Notes: generated from the letters alone by a model not told the origin. Shown: positions 16,643 through 28,746, numbered from the stretch's first letter. The stretch: DNA of 64,000 bases from Streptomyces sp. LUP47B (GCF_001746295.1 NZ_MJAH01000002.1:197485-261484), one strand, 5' to 3'. Made by a program: numbers and translations.

Positions 16643-17968
16643 ATGAACGAGTTCCCTCTGAGCGGTCGGCTGGTCCCTGAGTGGTTCACCGACGCCAAAT
16701 TCGGCATCTTCATCCACTGGGGCGCGTACTCGGTGCCGGCCTGGGCCGAGCCCATCGGCGCACTCGGCGACGTCGACCCCGACGTGTGGTTCAAGCACAA
16801 CCCGTACGCCGAGTGGTACTGGAGCACCATCCAGATCGAGGGCAGCCCCGCCCAGGAACACCATCGCACCATGCACGCCGGACGCCCCTACGACGAGTTC
16901 CTCGACGCCTGGAAGGCCGAGCTCTTCGACCCCGCGGACTGGGTGGAGCTGTTCGCCCGGGCGGGTGCGCGCTACGTCGTCCCCACGACCAAGCACCACG
17001 ATGGGATAGCCCTGTGGGACGCCCCGGGCACCGGCACCCGCAACACCGTCCACCGCGGTCCACGCCGCGACCTGATCGCCGACCTCGCCGACGCCGTCCG
17101 GGCCCGCGACCTGCGGTTCGGCGTGTACTACTCCGGCGGCATCGACTGGTACGCCGGACGCCGGGACCCCGTTCTCCACGAGGACCGGATGGACGATGGG
17201 AGGCCCCATGAGGCCGCCTACGCCGCCTACGCGCACCGGCAGGTCCTCGACCTGATCGAGCGGTATCACCCCGCGGTGCTGTGGAACGACATGGGCTGGC
17301 CCCGAGCGGGCCGGGCCGAACTGCCGGACTTGTTCTCGCACTATTACGCCACCGTGCCGGAAGGCGTGGTGAACGACCGCTGGGACAGCGCCCACGCCGA
17401 CTACCTCACCAGCGAGTACGAGCTGGACCGGGCCAACGAGGGGGCATCCTGCTGGGAGAACACCCGGGGAATCGGATTCTCCTTCGGCTACAACCAAGTG
17501 GAAGGCCCCGAGCACATGCTGGATCCGGCAGGCGCCGTCCGCCTGCTGGTCGACGTCGTCTCACGCGGCGGGAACCTGCTGCTCAACGTCGGTCCGAAGG
17601 CCGACGGCACCCTCCCGCAGGAGCAACGCGCCGTTCTGGAGGGCATGGCGTCATGGATGGCCTGCCACTCCGGGGCCGTGCACGCCACCAGGCCACTGGA
17701 ACCAGGTTCCGCCGACCCGCAGGACGGCGGCCCCTGGGTGCGTTGGACCCGCGACGAGCGCCACGTCTACGCCTTCGTGGCCGACGTTCCTGACGGGGCC
17801 GACGGGCCTATCGTGCTGAACGCGCGTCCGGGCCTGCTGGATCCGGACACGGCAGAACGCCTGGACGGCCAACCCGTCAAGGCCGAATCGGGACCGGAGG
17901 GCGTCCACGTCACGTCCGGCGGTCTCGACACGCCGCTGCCCACCGCGATCCGCTTCGCCGCACGGTGA
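16643..17968 (+). CDS. Alpha-L-fucosidase (GH29)
   Basis: 441 residues forming the GH29 barrel. WFTDAKFGIFIHWGAYSVPA near the N-terminus, the RYVVPTTKHHDG substrate motif and the nucleophile Asp216 in VLWNDMGWP are all family hallmarks. SRGGNLLLNVGPKADGTLP closes the catalytic domain, and a short C-terminal beta-domain follows. There is no signal peptide, so it should act on imported oligosaccharides and remove terminal L-fucose. The ATG at 16643 is preceded by GGAG eight bases upstream. Xyloglucan side chains and some glycans carry such fucose; with a CE7 esterase and a GH31 stub next to it, a plant-wall substrate is most likely. Confidence 0.92.
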   Translation: MNEFPLSGRLVPEWFTDAKFGIFIHWGAYSVPAWAEPIGALGDVDPDVWFKHNPYAEWYWSTIQIEGSPAQEHHRTMHAGRPYDEFLDAWKAELFDPADWVELFARAGARYVVPTTKHHDGIALWDAPGTGTRNTVHRGPRRDLIADLADAVRARDLRFGVYYSGGIDWYAGRRDPVLHEDRMDDGRPHEAAYAAYAHRQVLDLIERYHPAVLWNDMGWPRAGRAELPDLFSHYYATVPEGVVNDRWDSAHADYLTSEYELDRANEGASCWENTRGIGFSFGYNQVEGPEHMLDPAGAVRLLVDVVSRGGNLLLNVGPKADGTLPQEQRAVLEGMASWMACHSGAVHATRPLEPGSADPQDGGPWVRWTRDERHVYAFVADVPDGADGPIVLNARPGLLDPDTAERLDGQPVKAESGPEGVHVTSGGLDTPLPTAIRFAAR

Positions 17969-17988
17969 CCGACCGCTGACCCGGTCGT

Positions 17989-18128
17989 TCGCTGGGCGTG
18001 GGCAACTTCTGGCTGGACGCCTGCGAACCCGGCCTGAGCCCGGAGGCCGCCGCACGCGCCGTCTACGCGGCCGGGCCAGCAGCCGAGGCCGCGAACCTCT
18101 ACACCACCGGCGCCCCGCCGATGCGCCC
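17989..18128 (+). pseudogene. GH31 glycosidase (alpha-xylosidase-type) internal fragment
   Basis: In one frame the DNA reads SLGVGNFWLDACEPGLSPEA and then GPAAEAANLY. This is the region around the conserved FWLD.xEP segment and the GxxxxNLY segment of GH31 enzymes, which lies inside the catalytic barrel. Both flanks are missing. It starts 20 bases after the fucosidase stop and ends exactly where the 300-bp repeat copy 2 begins. So a GH31 gene once followed the fucosidase and was removed except for about 45 codons. Alpha-xylosidases of this family act on xyloglucan oligosaccharides. Confidence 0.72.
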
Positions 18129-18426
18129 GCTGGAAGCACCAGAGATGTTCGGCGCAACGCTCCGTGCCGCTGTGAAGCGTCAGCCCCAAACGGCCCGCTG
18201 ACGGCGGAGCCTTGCCATTCGGAAGGTCTTGTCTGTCAACCCCGACGACGGTCGTTGTTGATGTGGGCGACCTTCGTCCCAGGCCTCCCACGCCTCCGCG
18301 CTGAGCGGCGCGGAGGGCAAGGAACTGGATCTGTGCGACGGCGAGCTTGAGCTGATCGTTCAGCTCCTGGTTCCTGCGGCGGAGCTTGGCGTTCCGGGCA
18401 GCGAGCCGATCCAGCTCGCGGCGGGT
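18129..18426. repeat. Direct repeat copy 2: recombinase-cassette scar
   Basis: The partner of 6031-6330, in the same orientation and about 12.1 kb away. The minus strand encodes the same helical peptide ([20 protein letters not shown] and on to QFLALRAAQ), after which the frame is broken relative to copy 1. It cuts off the GH31 fragment on its left; a tyrosine-recombinase-like fragment lies to its right on the minus strand. Confidence 0.75.
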
Positions 18427-18451
18427 GCCGCTGGATGACTCGGCCGGTTCA

Positions 18452-18688
18452 GATCGATGGTGACCGATCTCGGCGACGAGGGCGCGCGACGACGCCGCCC
18501 GGTCGCACCTCCGACACCCACTGCTTGCGCTTCGCGTAGACGTAGAACTGCTGCAGATGGGAGCCCTCTTGGCTCCATGTGTCCCCGTCGACCCGCGGAC
18601 CGCGGGGATCAAGGCGCCGCCAGTAGTGGTAGGCCGTGTGATCGGCCTCGGTCGCGTCCCGCCAGGTCCCCGTCACCGACCGGTCGCC
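18452..18688 (-). pseudogene. Tyrosine recombinase fragment (core-binding domain-like)
   Basis: The minus strand reads TGTWRDATEADHTAYHYWRR, then LDPRGPRVDGDTWSQEGSHL and QQFYVYAKRKQWVSEVRPGG. The spacing of YxxWR, DPxGPRV, TWxxE and the LxxFYxYA helix matches what I recall of the SAM-like core-binding domain of streptomycete tyrosine integrases. No catalytic R-H-R-Y region is present. It lies directly upstream of the TnpC-like peptide of repeat copy 2 on the same strand, which fits the gene order of Tn554-like recombinase cassettes. The assignment is by eye. Confidence 0.5.
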
Positions 18689-18816
18689 CTCAGACGAAAC
18701 GGTCTGACGGCGTCGGCGTACGGCGCGGGTTCCGTTGACTTCGGACGGCGATACGTCGGATCGACAGGAGCAGGCAGACGGACGGGATCCCGTACGAGGA
18801 CACCGTGCTGGCCGCC

Positions 18817-22071
<3,255 letters not shown>

Positions 22072-22188
22072 ACGTGCTCCCGGTGTTACAGGGGTGGCGG
22101 AGGGAACAACTCCGCACACCGTGCTACAGGAGGCCACGCGGTCGGGCAATGTTCCGGACAGAATTCAACAGAAGATTGCACGGTGCTT

Positions 22189-24633
22189 TCAGGCCGTGGG
22201 GAGGGTCTGTTCGGCCCAGATCGTCTTGCCGTCGTACGTCTGGCGGGTGCCCCAGCCCTGGGTGAGCTGGGCGACGAGGAGCAGGCCGCGGCCGCCTTCG
22301 TCGAAGGTGCGGGCACGGCGCAGGTGCGGGGCGGTGCTGCTGGCGTCGGAGACTTCGCAGATGAGGTTGCGGTCCCGGATGAGCCGGAGCTGGATGGGGG
22401 CGCCGCCGTAGCGGATGGCGTTGGTGACGAGTTCGCTGACGACCAGTTCGGTGACGAAGGCGGCCTCGTCGAGGCCCCAAGTGGCCAGCTGCCGTCGGGT
22501 GTTCTTACGGGTCTCGGCGACCGCTGCGGGATCGGCCGGCACGTCCCAGGTGGCGACATGTGCCGCGTCCAGGGCGCGGGTGCGGGCTATCAGCAGCGCC
22601 ACGTCGTCGGCGGGGCGGTCGGGGAGAAGCCTCTGGATCACGGTGTCGCAGGTGGCCTCCAGGGACGCGGCCGGCCGGGCCAGCACCTCGCGCAGCACGT
22701 CGAGGCCTTCGTCGATGTCGCGGCCACGGTCCTCGACGAGACCGTCGGTGTACAGCGCGAGGAGGCTGCCTTCGGGCAGTTCGATCTCGGTGGCTTCGAA
22801 GGGCAGGCCGCCGAGCCCCAGCGGCGGACCCGCGGGGATGTCGGGAAACTCCACGGTGCCGTCCGGGTTCGCCACCGCGGGTGCGGGGTGGCCCGCGCGA
22901 GCCAGGGTGCAGCGCCGGGAGACCGGGTCGTAGACGGCGTACAGACAGGTCGCGCCGATGTCGCCGACGGTGTCGGCGCTGGGTTCGGCCTCGGCGGACA
23001 GGTGGATGACCAGGTCGTCCAGATGGGTCAGCAACTCGTCGGGCGGGAGGTCGACATCGGCGAGGGTGCGTACGGCGGTGCGCAGCCGTCCCATGGTGGC
23101 CGAGGCCTGGATGCCGTGGCCGACGACGTCGCCGACGACGAGTGCGACCCGGGCGCCGGACAACGGGATCACGTCGAACCAGTCGCCGCCGACGCCGGAC
23201 TGCGCACTGGTGGGCAAGTAGCGGGAGGCGACGTCGACGGCGGCCTGCGGGGGCAGCCGTTGCGGCAGGAGACTGCTCTGCAGGGTGAGGGAGGTGCGGC
23301 GCTCACGGTCGTAGCGGCGGGCGTTGTCGATGCAGACGGCGGCCCTGGCGGTGATCTCCTCGCCGAGGAGCAGGTCGTCCTGTTCGAAGGGTTCCGGGCG
23401 CCGGTGGCGGGAGAACGTCGCCACGCCGAGGGTGATGCCGCGGGCGCGCATCGGCACCGCCAGCACCGAGTGGAAGCCGTAGCGCCGCATCCGTTCGGCA
23501 CGGTCCGGCGTCTGGCTCGCCACCCGGTCCATCGAAGAAGCGGTCACGTTCTCGATCAGCGGTCGGCCGGTGCTCAGGCACCTGGCCGCGGTCGACTCGT
23601 CCGGGTAGGCGGCCACTGTTCCGCGGACCACCACGACCTCGGGGCAGCCCTCCAGGACCGACTGGTAGGCGACACGGCGCAGCATGACCGGGCTGGGCGG
23701 CGAGCTGGCGAGTGGGTCGTCGCCGCCTTCGATGGCGGGCAGCAGGTCGACGGTGACGAAGTCCGCGAGGTGCGGGATGGCGACGTCGGCCAGTTCCTGC
23801 GCGGTACGGGCCAGGTCCAGGGTGCTGCCGATGCGGATACTGGCCTCGTTGAGCAGCGCCAGACGCCGTCGGGCCAGGTGCTCCTCGGTGACGTTGGAGG
23901 CGGAAAGGAGCACGCCACGTACCGTTCCCCCGGCGTCCCTCACGGGGGTGAGCGACGTCGACCAGATGCTCTCGCTCGCGTGGCCCGCCAGGCGCAGGAC
24001 CTGCTGCAGATGCTGCTGTTCTCCGGTCTCCAGCGCCCGCCGCATGCACTGTTCCGTGCGGTCGCCCTCCGAGTCGACCACGATCTCCGACACCCGCAGC
24101 CCCTGCATCGCCGCTTCGGGCAGGCCGATCACCCGCTCCATGTCCGCGTTCGCCCGACGCAGCCGCAGGCCGGTGTCGTAGAGCGCCGACGTGGCCGGGG
24201 ACTGGGTGAACGCCCACCTCAGCAGCGGGTCGTCCTGGAGGGGCGACGACGGCCGGGCCAGGGGGGAGACCAGGAGCCACTCGCCGCCCCCGTCGTCCTC
24301 GGAGTGGGGTTCCCGGCGGTGGGCCAGCAGGTTCACTGTGAGGTGGTGGCCGTCCCGGTGCAGGAGAGTCGCCGCCCCGTTCCACCTCGGCAGCGTGTGC
24401 AGGGAGCGCAGCGCCTCGGAGGGCGGCTCCCCGGCGAGCAACGGCGCCGCGGGCCGGCCGATGACCTCCGTGGACCGGTGTCCGAGCAGCCGCCGTGCGC
24501 CCTCGCTCCACCCGGTCACGATGCCGTGGGGATCCACCGTGGCTCTGGCCGTGGCCGACTCGTCGACGGGGTCCTCCGGCCGCCACGCGGCCCGGTCGTC
24601 GTCGGCGGCCTCAGAACCCGCCATCACGTTCAT
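22189..24633 (-). CDS. PAS-PAS-GAF-SpoIIE phosphatase with C-terminal anti-sigma-type kinase domain
   Basis: 814 residues in the cytoplasm. Two PAS domains (about 28-125 and 140-255) are followed by a GAF domain (265-430). A PP2C/SpoIIE phosphatase comes next (445-665), with GVGGDWFDVIPLSGARVALV and GDVVGHGIQASATM carrying metal-binding Asp residues. An RsbW-like HATPase domain (690-814) has the N-box ELVVSELVTNAIRYGG and the G-loop FDEGGRGLLLV. Such fusions are abundant in Streptomyces and are thought to switch sigma factors through anti-sigma and anti-anti-sigma partners. No sigma factor or antagonist lies nearby, so the targets are unknown. The start is preceded by GAGGTGAGGG. Confidence 0.92.
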   Translation of the reverse strand: MNVMAGSEAADDDRAAWRPEDPVDESATARATVDPHGIVTGWSEGARRLLGHRSTEVIGRPAAPLLAGEPPSEALRSLHTLPRWNGAATLLHRDGHHLTVNLLAHRREPHSEDDGGGEWLLVSPLARPSSPLQDDPLLRWAFTQSPATSALYDTGLRLRRANADMERVIGLPEAAMQGLRVSEIVVDSEGDRTEQCMRRALETGEQQHLQQVLRLAGHASESIWSTSLTPVRDAGGTVRGVLLSASNVTEEHLARRRLALLNEASIRIGSTLDLARTAQELADVAIPHLADFVTVDLLPAIEGGDDPLASSPPSPVMLRRVAYQSVLEGCPEVVVVRGTVAAYPDESTAARCLSTGRPLIENVTASSMDRVASQTPDRAERMRRYGFHSVLAVPMRARGITLGVATFSRHRRPEPFEQDDLLLGEEITARAAVCIDNARRYDRERRTSLTLQSSLLPQRLPPQAAVDVASRYLPTSAQSGVGGDWFDVIPLSGARVALVVGDVVGHGIQASATMGRLRTAVRTLADVDLPPDELLTHLDDLVIHLSAEAEPSADTVGDIGATCLYAVYDPVSRRCTLARAGHPAPAVANPDGTVEFPDIPAGPPLGLGGLPFEATEIELPEGSLLALYTDGLVEDRGRDIDEGLDVLREVLARPAASLEATCDTVIQRLLPDRPADDVALLIARTRALDAAHVATWDVPADPAAVAETRKNTRRQLATWGLDEAAFVTELVVSELVTNAIRYGGAPIQLRLIRDRNLICEVSDASSTAPHLRRARTFDEGGRGLLLVAQLTQGWGTRQTYDGKTIWAEQTLPTA

Positions 24634-24699
24634 CCGCCCTCACCTCGGTCTCTCCACCGTGCGTCCCGGCCCGGCCGCGAGCAACCGACGGGGAAGTGG

Positions 24700-24729
24700 T
24701 TGAACATATAAGCTTAACGAGGTCATAAG
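24700..24729 (+). promoter_or_regulatory. Candidate promoter of the aldehyde dehydrogenase gene
   Basis: TTGAAC and CATAAG are separated by 18 bases in an AT-rich patch that stands out from its surroundings, about 40 bases before the ATG at 24771. Confidence 0.4.
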
Positions 24730-24770
24730 TCCCAAAAGGCTACCAATGTATCGATGATGGGGGTCCTGCC

Positions 24771-26234
24771 ATGACTGCCACCAGCGAGGGGACGTGGCCG
24801 GACGCGGCCGACTGGACCGGGAAGATCTACAGCGGCGGCTGGCGGCAGTCCGGGGGCGGGACTCAGCCGGTGAACGAACCCGCCACGGGAGAGCGGCTGG
24901 CGGAGGTGGGTGTGGCGGCGCCCGCGGATGTCGCCCGGGCCGGTGCCCTGGCCGCCCGGGCTCAGCGGGCCTGGGCCGAGACGGCACCCCAGGAGCGCGC
25001 CGAGGTCCTGCTGCATGCCGCCCGGGCACTGCGCGACCACAGCGGGGCCGTCCGCGAGTGGATCGTCAGGGAGTCCGGAGGCGTCCCGGCGAAGGGCGAC
25101 TACGAGATCGCGGCCGGACTCAGTCAGCTGGCACAGGCCGCCGGGCTCGCCTCGTTGCCCCGCGGCGAGATCCTGAGCCCGCCGGCACCCGGCCAGACCA
25201 GTTACGCGTGGCGGGTACCGCTGGGTGTCGTCGGCGTCATCAACCCCTGGAACGCCCCCCTGCTGTTCGCCATGCGGGCCCTCGCGCCCGCCCTTGTGCT
25301 GGGCAACGCCGTCCTGCTCAAACCCGATCCCCACACGCCGGTGTCCGGCGGCGTCGTCGTGGCTCGGCTGTTCGAGGAGGCCGGACTGCCCGAGGGGCTG
25401 CTGCACGTCCTGCCCGGAGGCCCCGGCACCGGTGCGGCGGTAGTGGCCGATCCGCATGTCGCCATGGTCGTGTTCACCGGCTCCACCGAGGCGGGACGGG
25501 CGGTGGCCCGGGCCGCGGGCGACGGGCTCAAGCGGGTGGCCCTGGAACTGGGCGGCAAGAACTCGATCGTCGTGCTCGACGACGCGGACATCGACGCCGC
25601 CGCGGCGGCCGGGGCGATGAGTTCCTTCGGCTATCAGGGGCAGGCCTGCGTCGCCGCCGGACGTCATCTGGTGCACGCCGACATCGTGGAGCCGTACACC
25701 GAGGCGCTGATCGGACAGGCCACCGCGCTGCGGGTCGGCGACCCCCGCGAGGAGGGTGTGGCCCTCGGTCCCGTGATCAGCGAGCGCCAGGCCGCGAACA
25801 TCGAACGCATCGTGAAGGAGAGCGTGGCCGCCGGGGCACGGGTGCTGGCCGGCGGAGGCCGCGACGGGCTGTTCTACCCGCCCACCGTCCTGGACCACGT
25901 GGAGCGGACCATGCCCGCCTTCACCGAGGAGATCTTCGGGCCGGTCGCCCCTGTCGTCGCCTTCCGTACCGACGCGGAGGCCGTCGAGATCGCCAACGAC
26001 ACCGCGTACGGCCTCACGGCGGCCGTGCACTCCCGTTCGGTGCCGCGGGCCGCGGTCGTCGCCGAGCAGTTGCGCACCGGCATGGTGCACCTCAACGACG
26101 TCTCCGCCAAGGACGCCGCGAACGCCCCCTTCGGCGGGATGGGAGCATCGGGCAACGGCTCCCGCATCGGTGGCACCGCCAATCTGGAGCAGTTCACCCA
26201 GTGGCGCTGGATGACGGTGACCGAGGGGGTCTGA
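24771..26234 (+). CDS. NAD(P)-dependent aldehyde dehydrogenase, benzaldehyde dehydrogenase type
   Basis: 487 residues of the ALDH superfamily, which oxidise an aldehyde to the acid in the cytoplasm. The N-terminal WTGKIYSGGW and the segment GVVGVINPWNAPLLFAMRAL are typical of benzaldehyde and vanillin dehydrogenases (XylC/Vdh group). The NAD-binding FTGSTEAGRAV, the general-base Glu in LELGGKN and the catalytic Cys in GQACVAAGR are all present. The C-terminal PFGGMGASGNGSR is intact. No aromatic pathway genes flank it, so the true substrate is uncertain. It is divergent from the SpoIIE gene. Confidence 0.88.
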   Translation: MTATSEGTWPDAADWTGKIYSGGWRQSGGGTQPVNEPATGERLAEVGVAAPADVARAGALAARAQRAWAETAPQERAEVLLHAARALRDHSGAVREWIVRESGGVPAKGDYEIAAGLSQLAQAAGLASLPRGEILSPPAPGQTSYAWRVPLGVVGVINPWNAPLLFAMRALAPALVLGNAVLLKPDPHTPVSGGVVVARLFEEAGLPEGLLHVLPGGPGTGAAVVADPHVAMVVFTGSTEAGRAVARAAGDGLKRVALELGGKNSIVVLDDADIDAAAAAGAMSSFGYQGQACVAAGRHLVHADIVEPYTEALIGQATALRVGDPREEGVALGPVISERQAANIERIVKESVAAGARVLAGGGRDGLFYPPTVLDHVERTMPAFTEEIFGPVAPVVAFRTDAEAVEIANDTAYGLTAAVHSRSVPRAAVVAEQLRTGMVHLNDVSAKDAANAPFGGMGASGNGSRIGGTANLEQFTQWRWMTVTEGV

Positions 26235-26492
26235 CGGGCCGCGCGGGCCGCCACGACGAGTGTGACCGGTACGCCCACGAGGGGGCGGATCAGCAGGATC
26301 AAGGTCCTGACCCGGGCTGCAGCCGAACACCAGCCCCGCGAAGCCGCCGGCCCGCAGCTTGGCGAGGGACCCGCCGCTCGCGGGGAGCAGCAGGCCGACG
26401 GCGCGGCGGTCGGGTGGCGATGGCACATACGTACATGGACTACGTACTCCTACCGATGTGTCCCTGACACATATGCCGTTTTCTTGCATTCA

Positions 26493-26895
26493 TGACGACA
26501 CCGAGCGTGAAAGCGCGGATGCCGAAGAGTGTCAGACCGGAGTTGGTGGGGGTACGGGTCCAGGCCGCGCTGAACCTGGCGGCGGGCGGCCTGTTGTCGG
26601 CCGTGGTGGACGACTCGGCCGACCACGGTCGGGGCAAGGGGCCGGGCTGCTCAGGTTGGTGGCAGTGCTGACGTCGCCGATCGCCGGGGCGCCTCCGCTG
26701 TGTGGCGTTTTCGCGGGCAAGCGGTCGTACGGCATACGTGTCACGGTCATCGGCATCGAGGCGCTGAGCCTGCTGAGCGGCGTGCTGGGCCGGCTCCAGG
26801 GGGGCGGCATATCGGTTCTCCCGGGCATGGCCTTCGCCCCCGCCGTGCTGCGGGGCTTCAGCTCCGCGCAAGCCAGGAACCGGCTCGCCCGGTGA
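26493..26895 (+). pseudogene. Small membrane protein gene, frameshifted
   Basis: An ATG at 26493 opens MTTPSVKARMPKSVRPELVG, then a first hydrophobic segment (ALNLAAGGLLSAVVDDSADH). Near 26645, in a run GGGGCCGGGC, the sensible frame changes to LLRLVAVLTSPIAGAPPLCG, VRVTVIGIEALSLLSGVLG-like and a basic tail ending NRLAR. Joined, these give about 133 residues with three to four helices, a pattern common in small streptomycete membrane proteins. The stop overlaps the GTG of the lipoprotein gene (GTGA), suggesting that the two were translationally coupled. It is either decay or a homopolymer error. Confidence 0.5.
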
Positions 26896-27782
26896 GGTAC
26901 CTACCGAGGCGCGTACCCGGGCCGAAAGACCCCGTCGTGCCGGTCGTCGCCGCCCTCGCCGTGGCCGTCCTGTTCACCGGGGGTTGTTCGAGCGCCCGGG
27001 ACACCTCCCTTTCCGGGGATCCGTCCGGGAGCGCGACAGGGGTGTCCGGGTCGCCGAGCCCTTCGCCGACCCCCTCTCTCACTCCGCCGTATCCGACCGG
27101 GGCGTCCGGCTGCCACGACAACGAGGGGTGGACGGCCGAGGAATCCAGGGACTGGGTCCGGCTCGTCGTCGACACGCCCAAGGAGAACTACGAGGACGAC
27201 GAGGTGAAGATCGTCAGCCTGCCGGGGTACGACGGTCCGCTCTGCCGGAAGATCACCGTGCAGGTCGAGTTCTGGAAACTGGTGTACGGAGTCGCGAACG
27301 GCGCCGACGGCGATCGGCTCTCGGACGGGACCCGACCCGACTACTACTTCGACATCCGCCGGGTGAAGCGCGTCGAACTCCACACGGACGCGAGCGTCGA
27401 GCAGAAGATCGCCCTGCCCGCGTCCCTCTACGCGACGGACCGCAGCCCCTGTGAGGGCGCCCTCCTCTCGATCACCGTGGGCAAGCCGCTGACGAGCAAG
27501 GAACTGCCCAAGGAGGTCGAGGTCGGCGGCGGCGAGGACCTCTGGGGTCGCGCCACTGTGGACTTCCGGTCGAAGCGGGTCGCCGACCACGAACTGTCCG
27601 AGCCCTCGGCACCGCAGGTGTGCAGCCCGGACGGCAAGCCCACCGCCGACCCGGCCGACGTACCCACACCGGGCTCCCAGCCGACGGACCTCTACCCGAC
27701 GGATCTTTACCCGACGGACCTCTACCCGACGCCCGACCGCAGTTTCGACATCGGTGACGTCCTCCGCTCTCCCACGCCCTGA
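26892..27782 (+). CDS. Secreted lipoprotein with C-terminal PTDLY repeats
   Basis: 296 residues from the GTG at 26892, which overlaps the upstream stop. The N-terminus is basic and hydrophobic and ends in the lipobox FTGGC (Cys about residue 33). A Ser/Pro/Thr-rich linker to about residue 70 follows. Then comes a compact unknown domain beginning SGCHDNEGWTAEESRDWVRL and containing paired cysteines. Near the C-terminus the pentapeptide PTDLY occurs three times in a row (DNA about 27681-27725), then a short acidic tail. I do not recognise the domain. It should be anchored to the outer face of the membrane. The function is unknown. Confidence 0.75.
   Translation: MRYLPRRVPGPKDPVVPVVAALAVAVLFTGGCSSARDTSLSGDPSGSATGVSGSPSPSPTPSLTPPYPTGASGCHDNEGWTAEESRDWVRLVVDTPKENYEDDEVKIVSLPGYDGPLCRKITVQVEFWKLVYGVANGADGDRLSDGTRPDYYFDIRRVKRVELHTDASVEQKIALPASLYATDRSPCEGALLSITVGKPLTSKELPKEVEVGGGEDLWGRATVDFRSKRVADHELSEPSAPQVCSPDGKPTADPADVPTPGSQPTDLYPTDLYPTDLYPTPDRSFDIGDVLRSPTP
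27681..27725 (+). repeat. 15-bp tandem repeat (PTDLY x3)
   Basis: Three in-frame 15-bp units (CCGACGGACCTCTAC with minor changes) in the lipoprotein gene, followed by a partial fourth unit (CCGACG). Confidence 0.85.
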
Positions 27783-27888
27783 GCCCCTTCCGCGGGATCC
27801 GGGCGTGCACCGACCTCTTCACCACATCAACGGGATCTGCCCTGAGGCCAGTTCGGCAGGGCCACCCGACCTCACTTGGGGGAATCAC

Positions 27889-28746
27889 ATGCGTATACGC
27901 ACTGCGGCCACCGCCCTTTCCGGCGCCGTCGTACTCTCGGCGCTCGTTCTTCCGGGCGCCGCCCAGGCAGCCGAGCACCCTGGGGCCGCGACGGATCTCA
28001 GAGCCCTCGCCTCGCAGAGCGTCCGGCCGCAGGACGCGCTGGGCGGCACCACCTTCAAGGACGGAGTCGTCAACAAGGGCAAGGACATCGTTCTCGGCGT
28101 AACGGGCAAGAAGGCCGTTCCCGTCACGTTCACCGCCTTCGACGAGGAAGGCGTAGCCATCACCCAGGCGTTCCTGTGGCAGGGCACCGACAGTTCGAGC
28201 ACGGACACCATCACCGGCGGCCTCGAGTCGGACGACTACCCCACCTGCACGGAGACGCCGGTCCAGAACGGCTACAGCTACAGCTGCAAGACGGTCTTCA
28301 CCATCGACCCCGCGGTCGCCTTCAAGGACGGCAACGGCACCGCGGGGACCTGGAAACTCTTCCTGGGCGCCTACGACCTCTACGCGAACGCCAGTTACGA
28401 CGACGACGTCGCCAGGACCAAGATCAAGCGTGCCGCCAAGCTGACCGCCAACGCCTCCCCGGAGCCGGTGAAGAAGGGCAAGACCATCACGGTCACCGGC
28501 AAGCTGAGCCGCGCCAACTGGACCACGGGCAAGTACGCGGGATACGCGAGCCAGCCGGTGAAGCTGCAGTTCCGCAAGAAGGGCAGCAACACCTACACCA
28601 CCCTCAAGACGGTCAAGACGAGCAACACCGGCGCCCTGAGCACCACCACCAAGGCCGGCTCCGACGGCTACTACCGCTTCGTCTTCGCCGGCACCACGAC
28701 GACCGGTTCGGCGACGGCGCCCGGCGACTTCGTCGACGTGAGGTAG
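27889..28746 (+). CDS. Secreted protein of unknown function with Ig-like C-terminal domain
   Basis: 285 residues. A clear signal peptide ends at GAAQAAE. The middle domain (about 40-175) contains a paired-Cys loop (PTCTETPVQNGYSYSCKT), and a linker leads to a C-terminal region (190-285) starting ASPEPVKKGKTITVTGKLSR. That pattern is the beta-sandwich repeat widely found in streptomycete secreted proteins, often annotated as calcium-binding or Ig-like. The Shine-Dalgarno GGGGGA lies six bases from the ATG. It follows the lipoprotein gene by about 105 bases with no obvious terminator. It is exported to the medium or cell wall; no enzyme motif is visible. Confidence 0.78.
   Translation: MRIRTAATALSGAVVLSALVLPGAAQAAEHPGAATDLRALASQSVRPQDALGGTTFKDGVVNKGKDIVLGVTGKKAVPVTFTAFDEEGVAITQAFLWQGTDSSSTDTITGGLESDDYPTCTETPVQNGYSYSCKTVFTIDPAVAFKDGNGTAGTWKLFLGAYDLYANASYDDDVARTKIKRAAKLTANASPEPVKKGKTITVTGKLSRANWTTGKYAGYASQPVKLQFRKKGSNTYTTLKTVKTSNTGALSTTTKAGSDGYYRFVFAGTTTTGSATAPGDFVDVR

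Noticed and set aside
24723..26489. Long minus-strand open frame opposite the aldehyde dehydrogenase
   Set aside because: The aldehyde dehydrogenase has every catalytic motif in place; the opposite frame has none. A few hydrophobic bits near 26.3 kb were too weak to call a transporter remnant.
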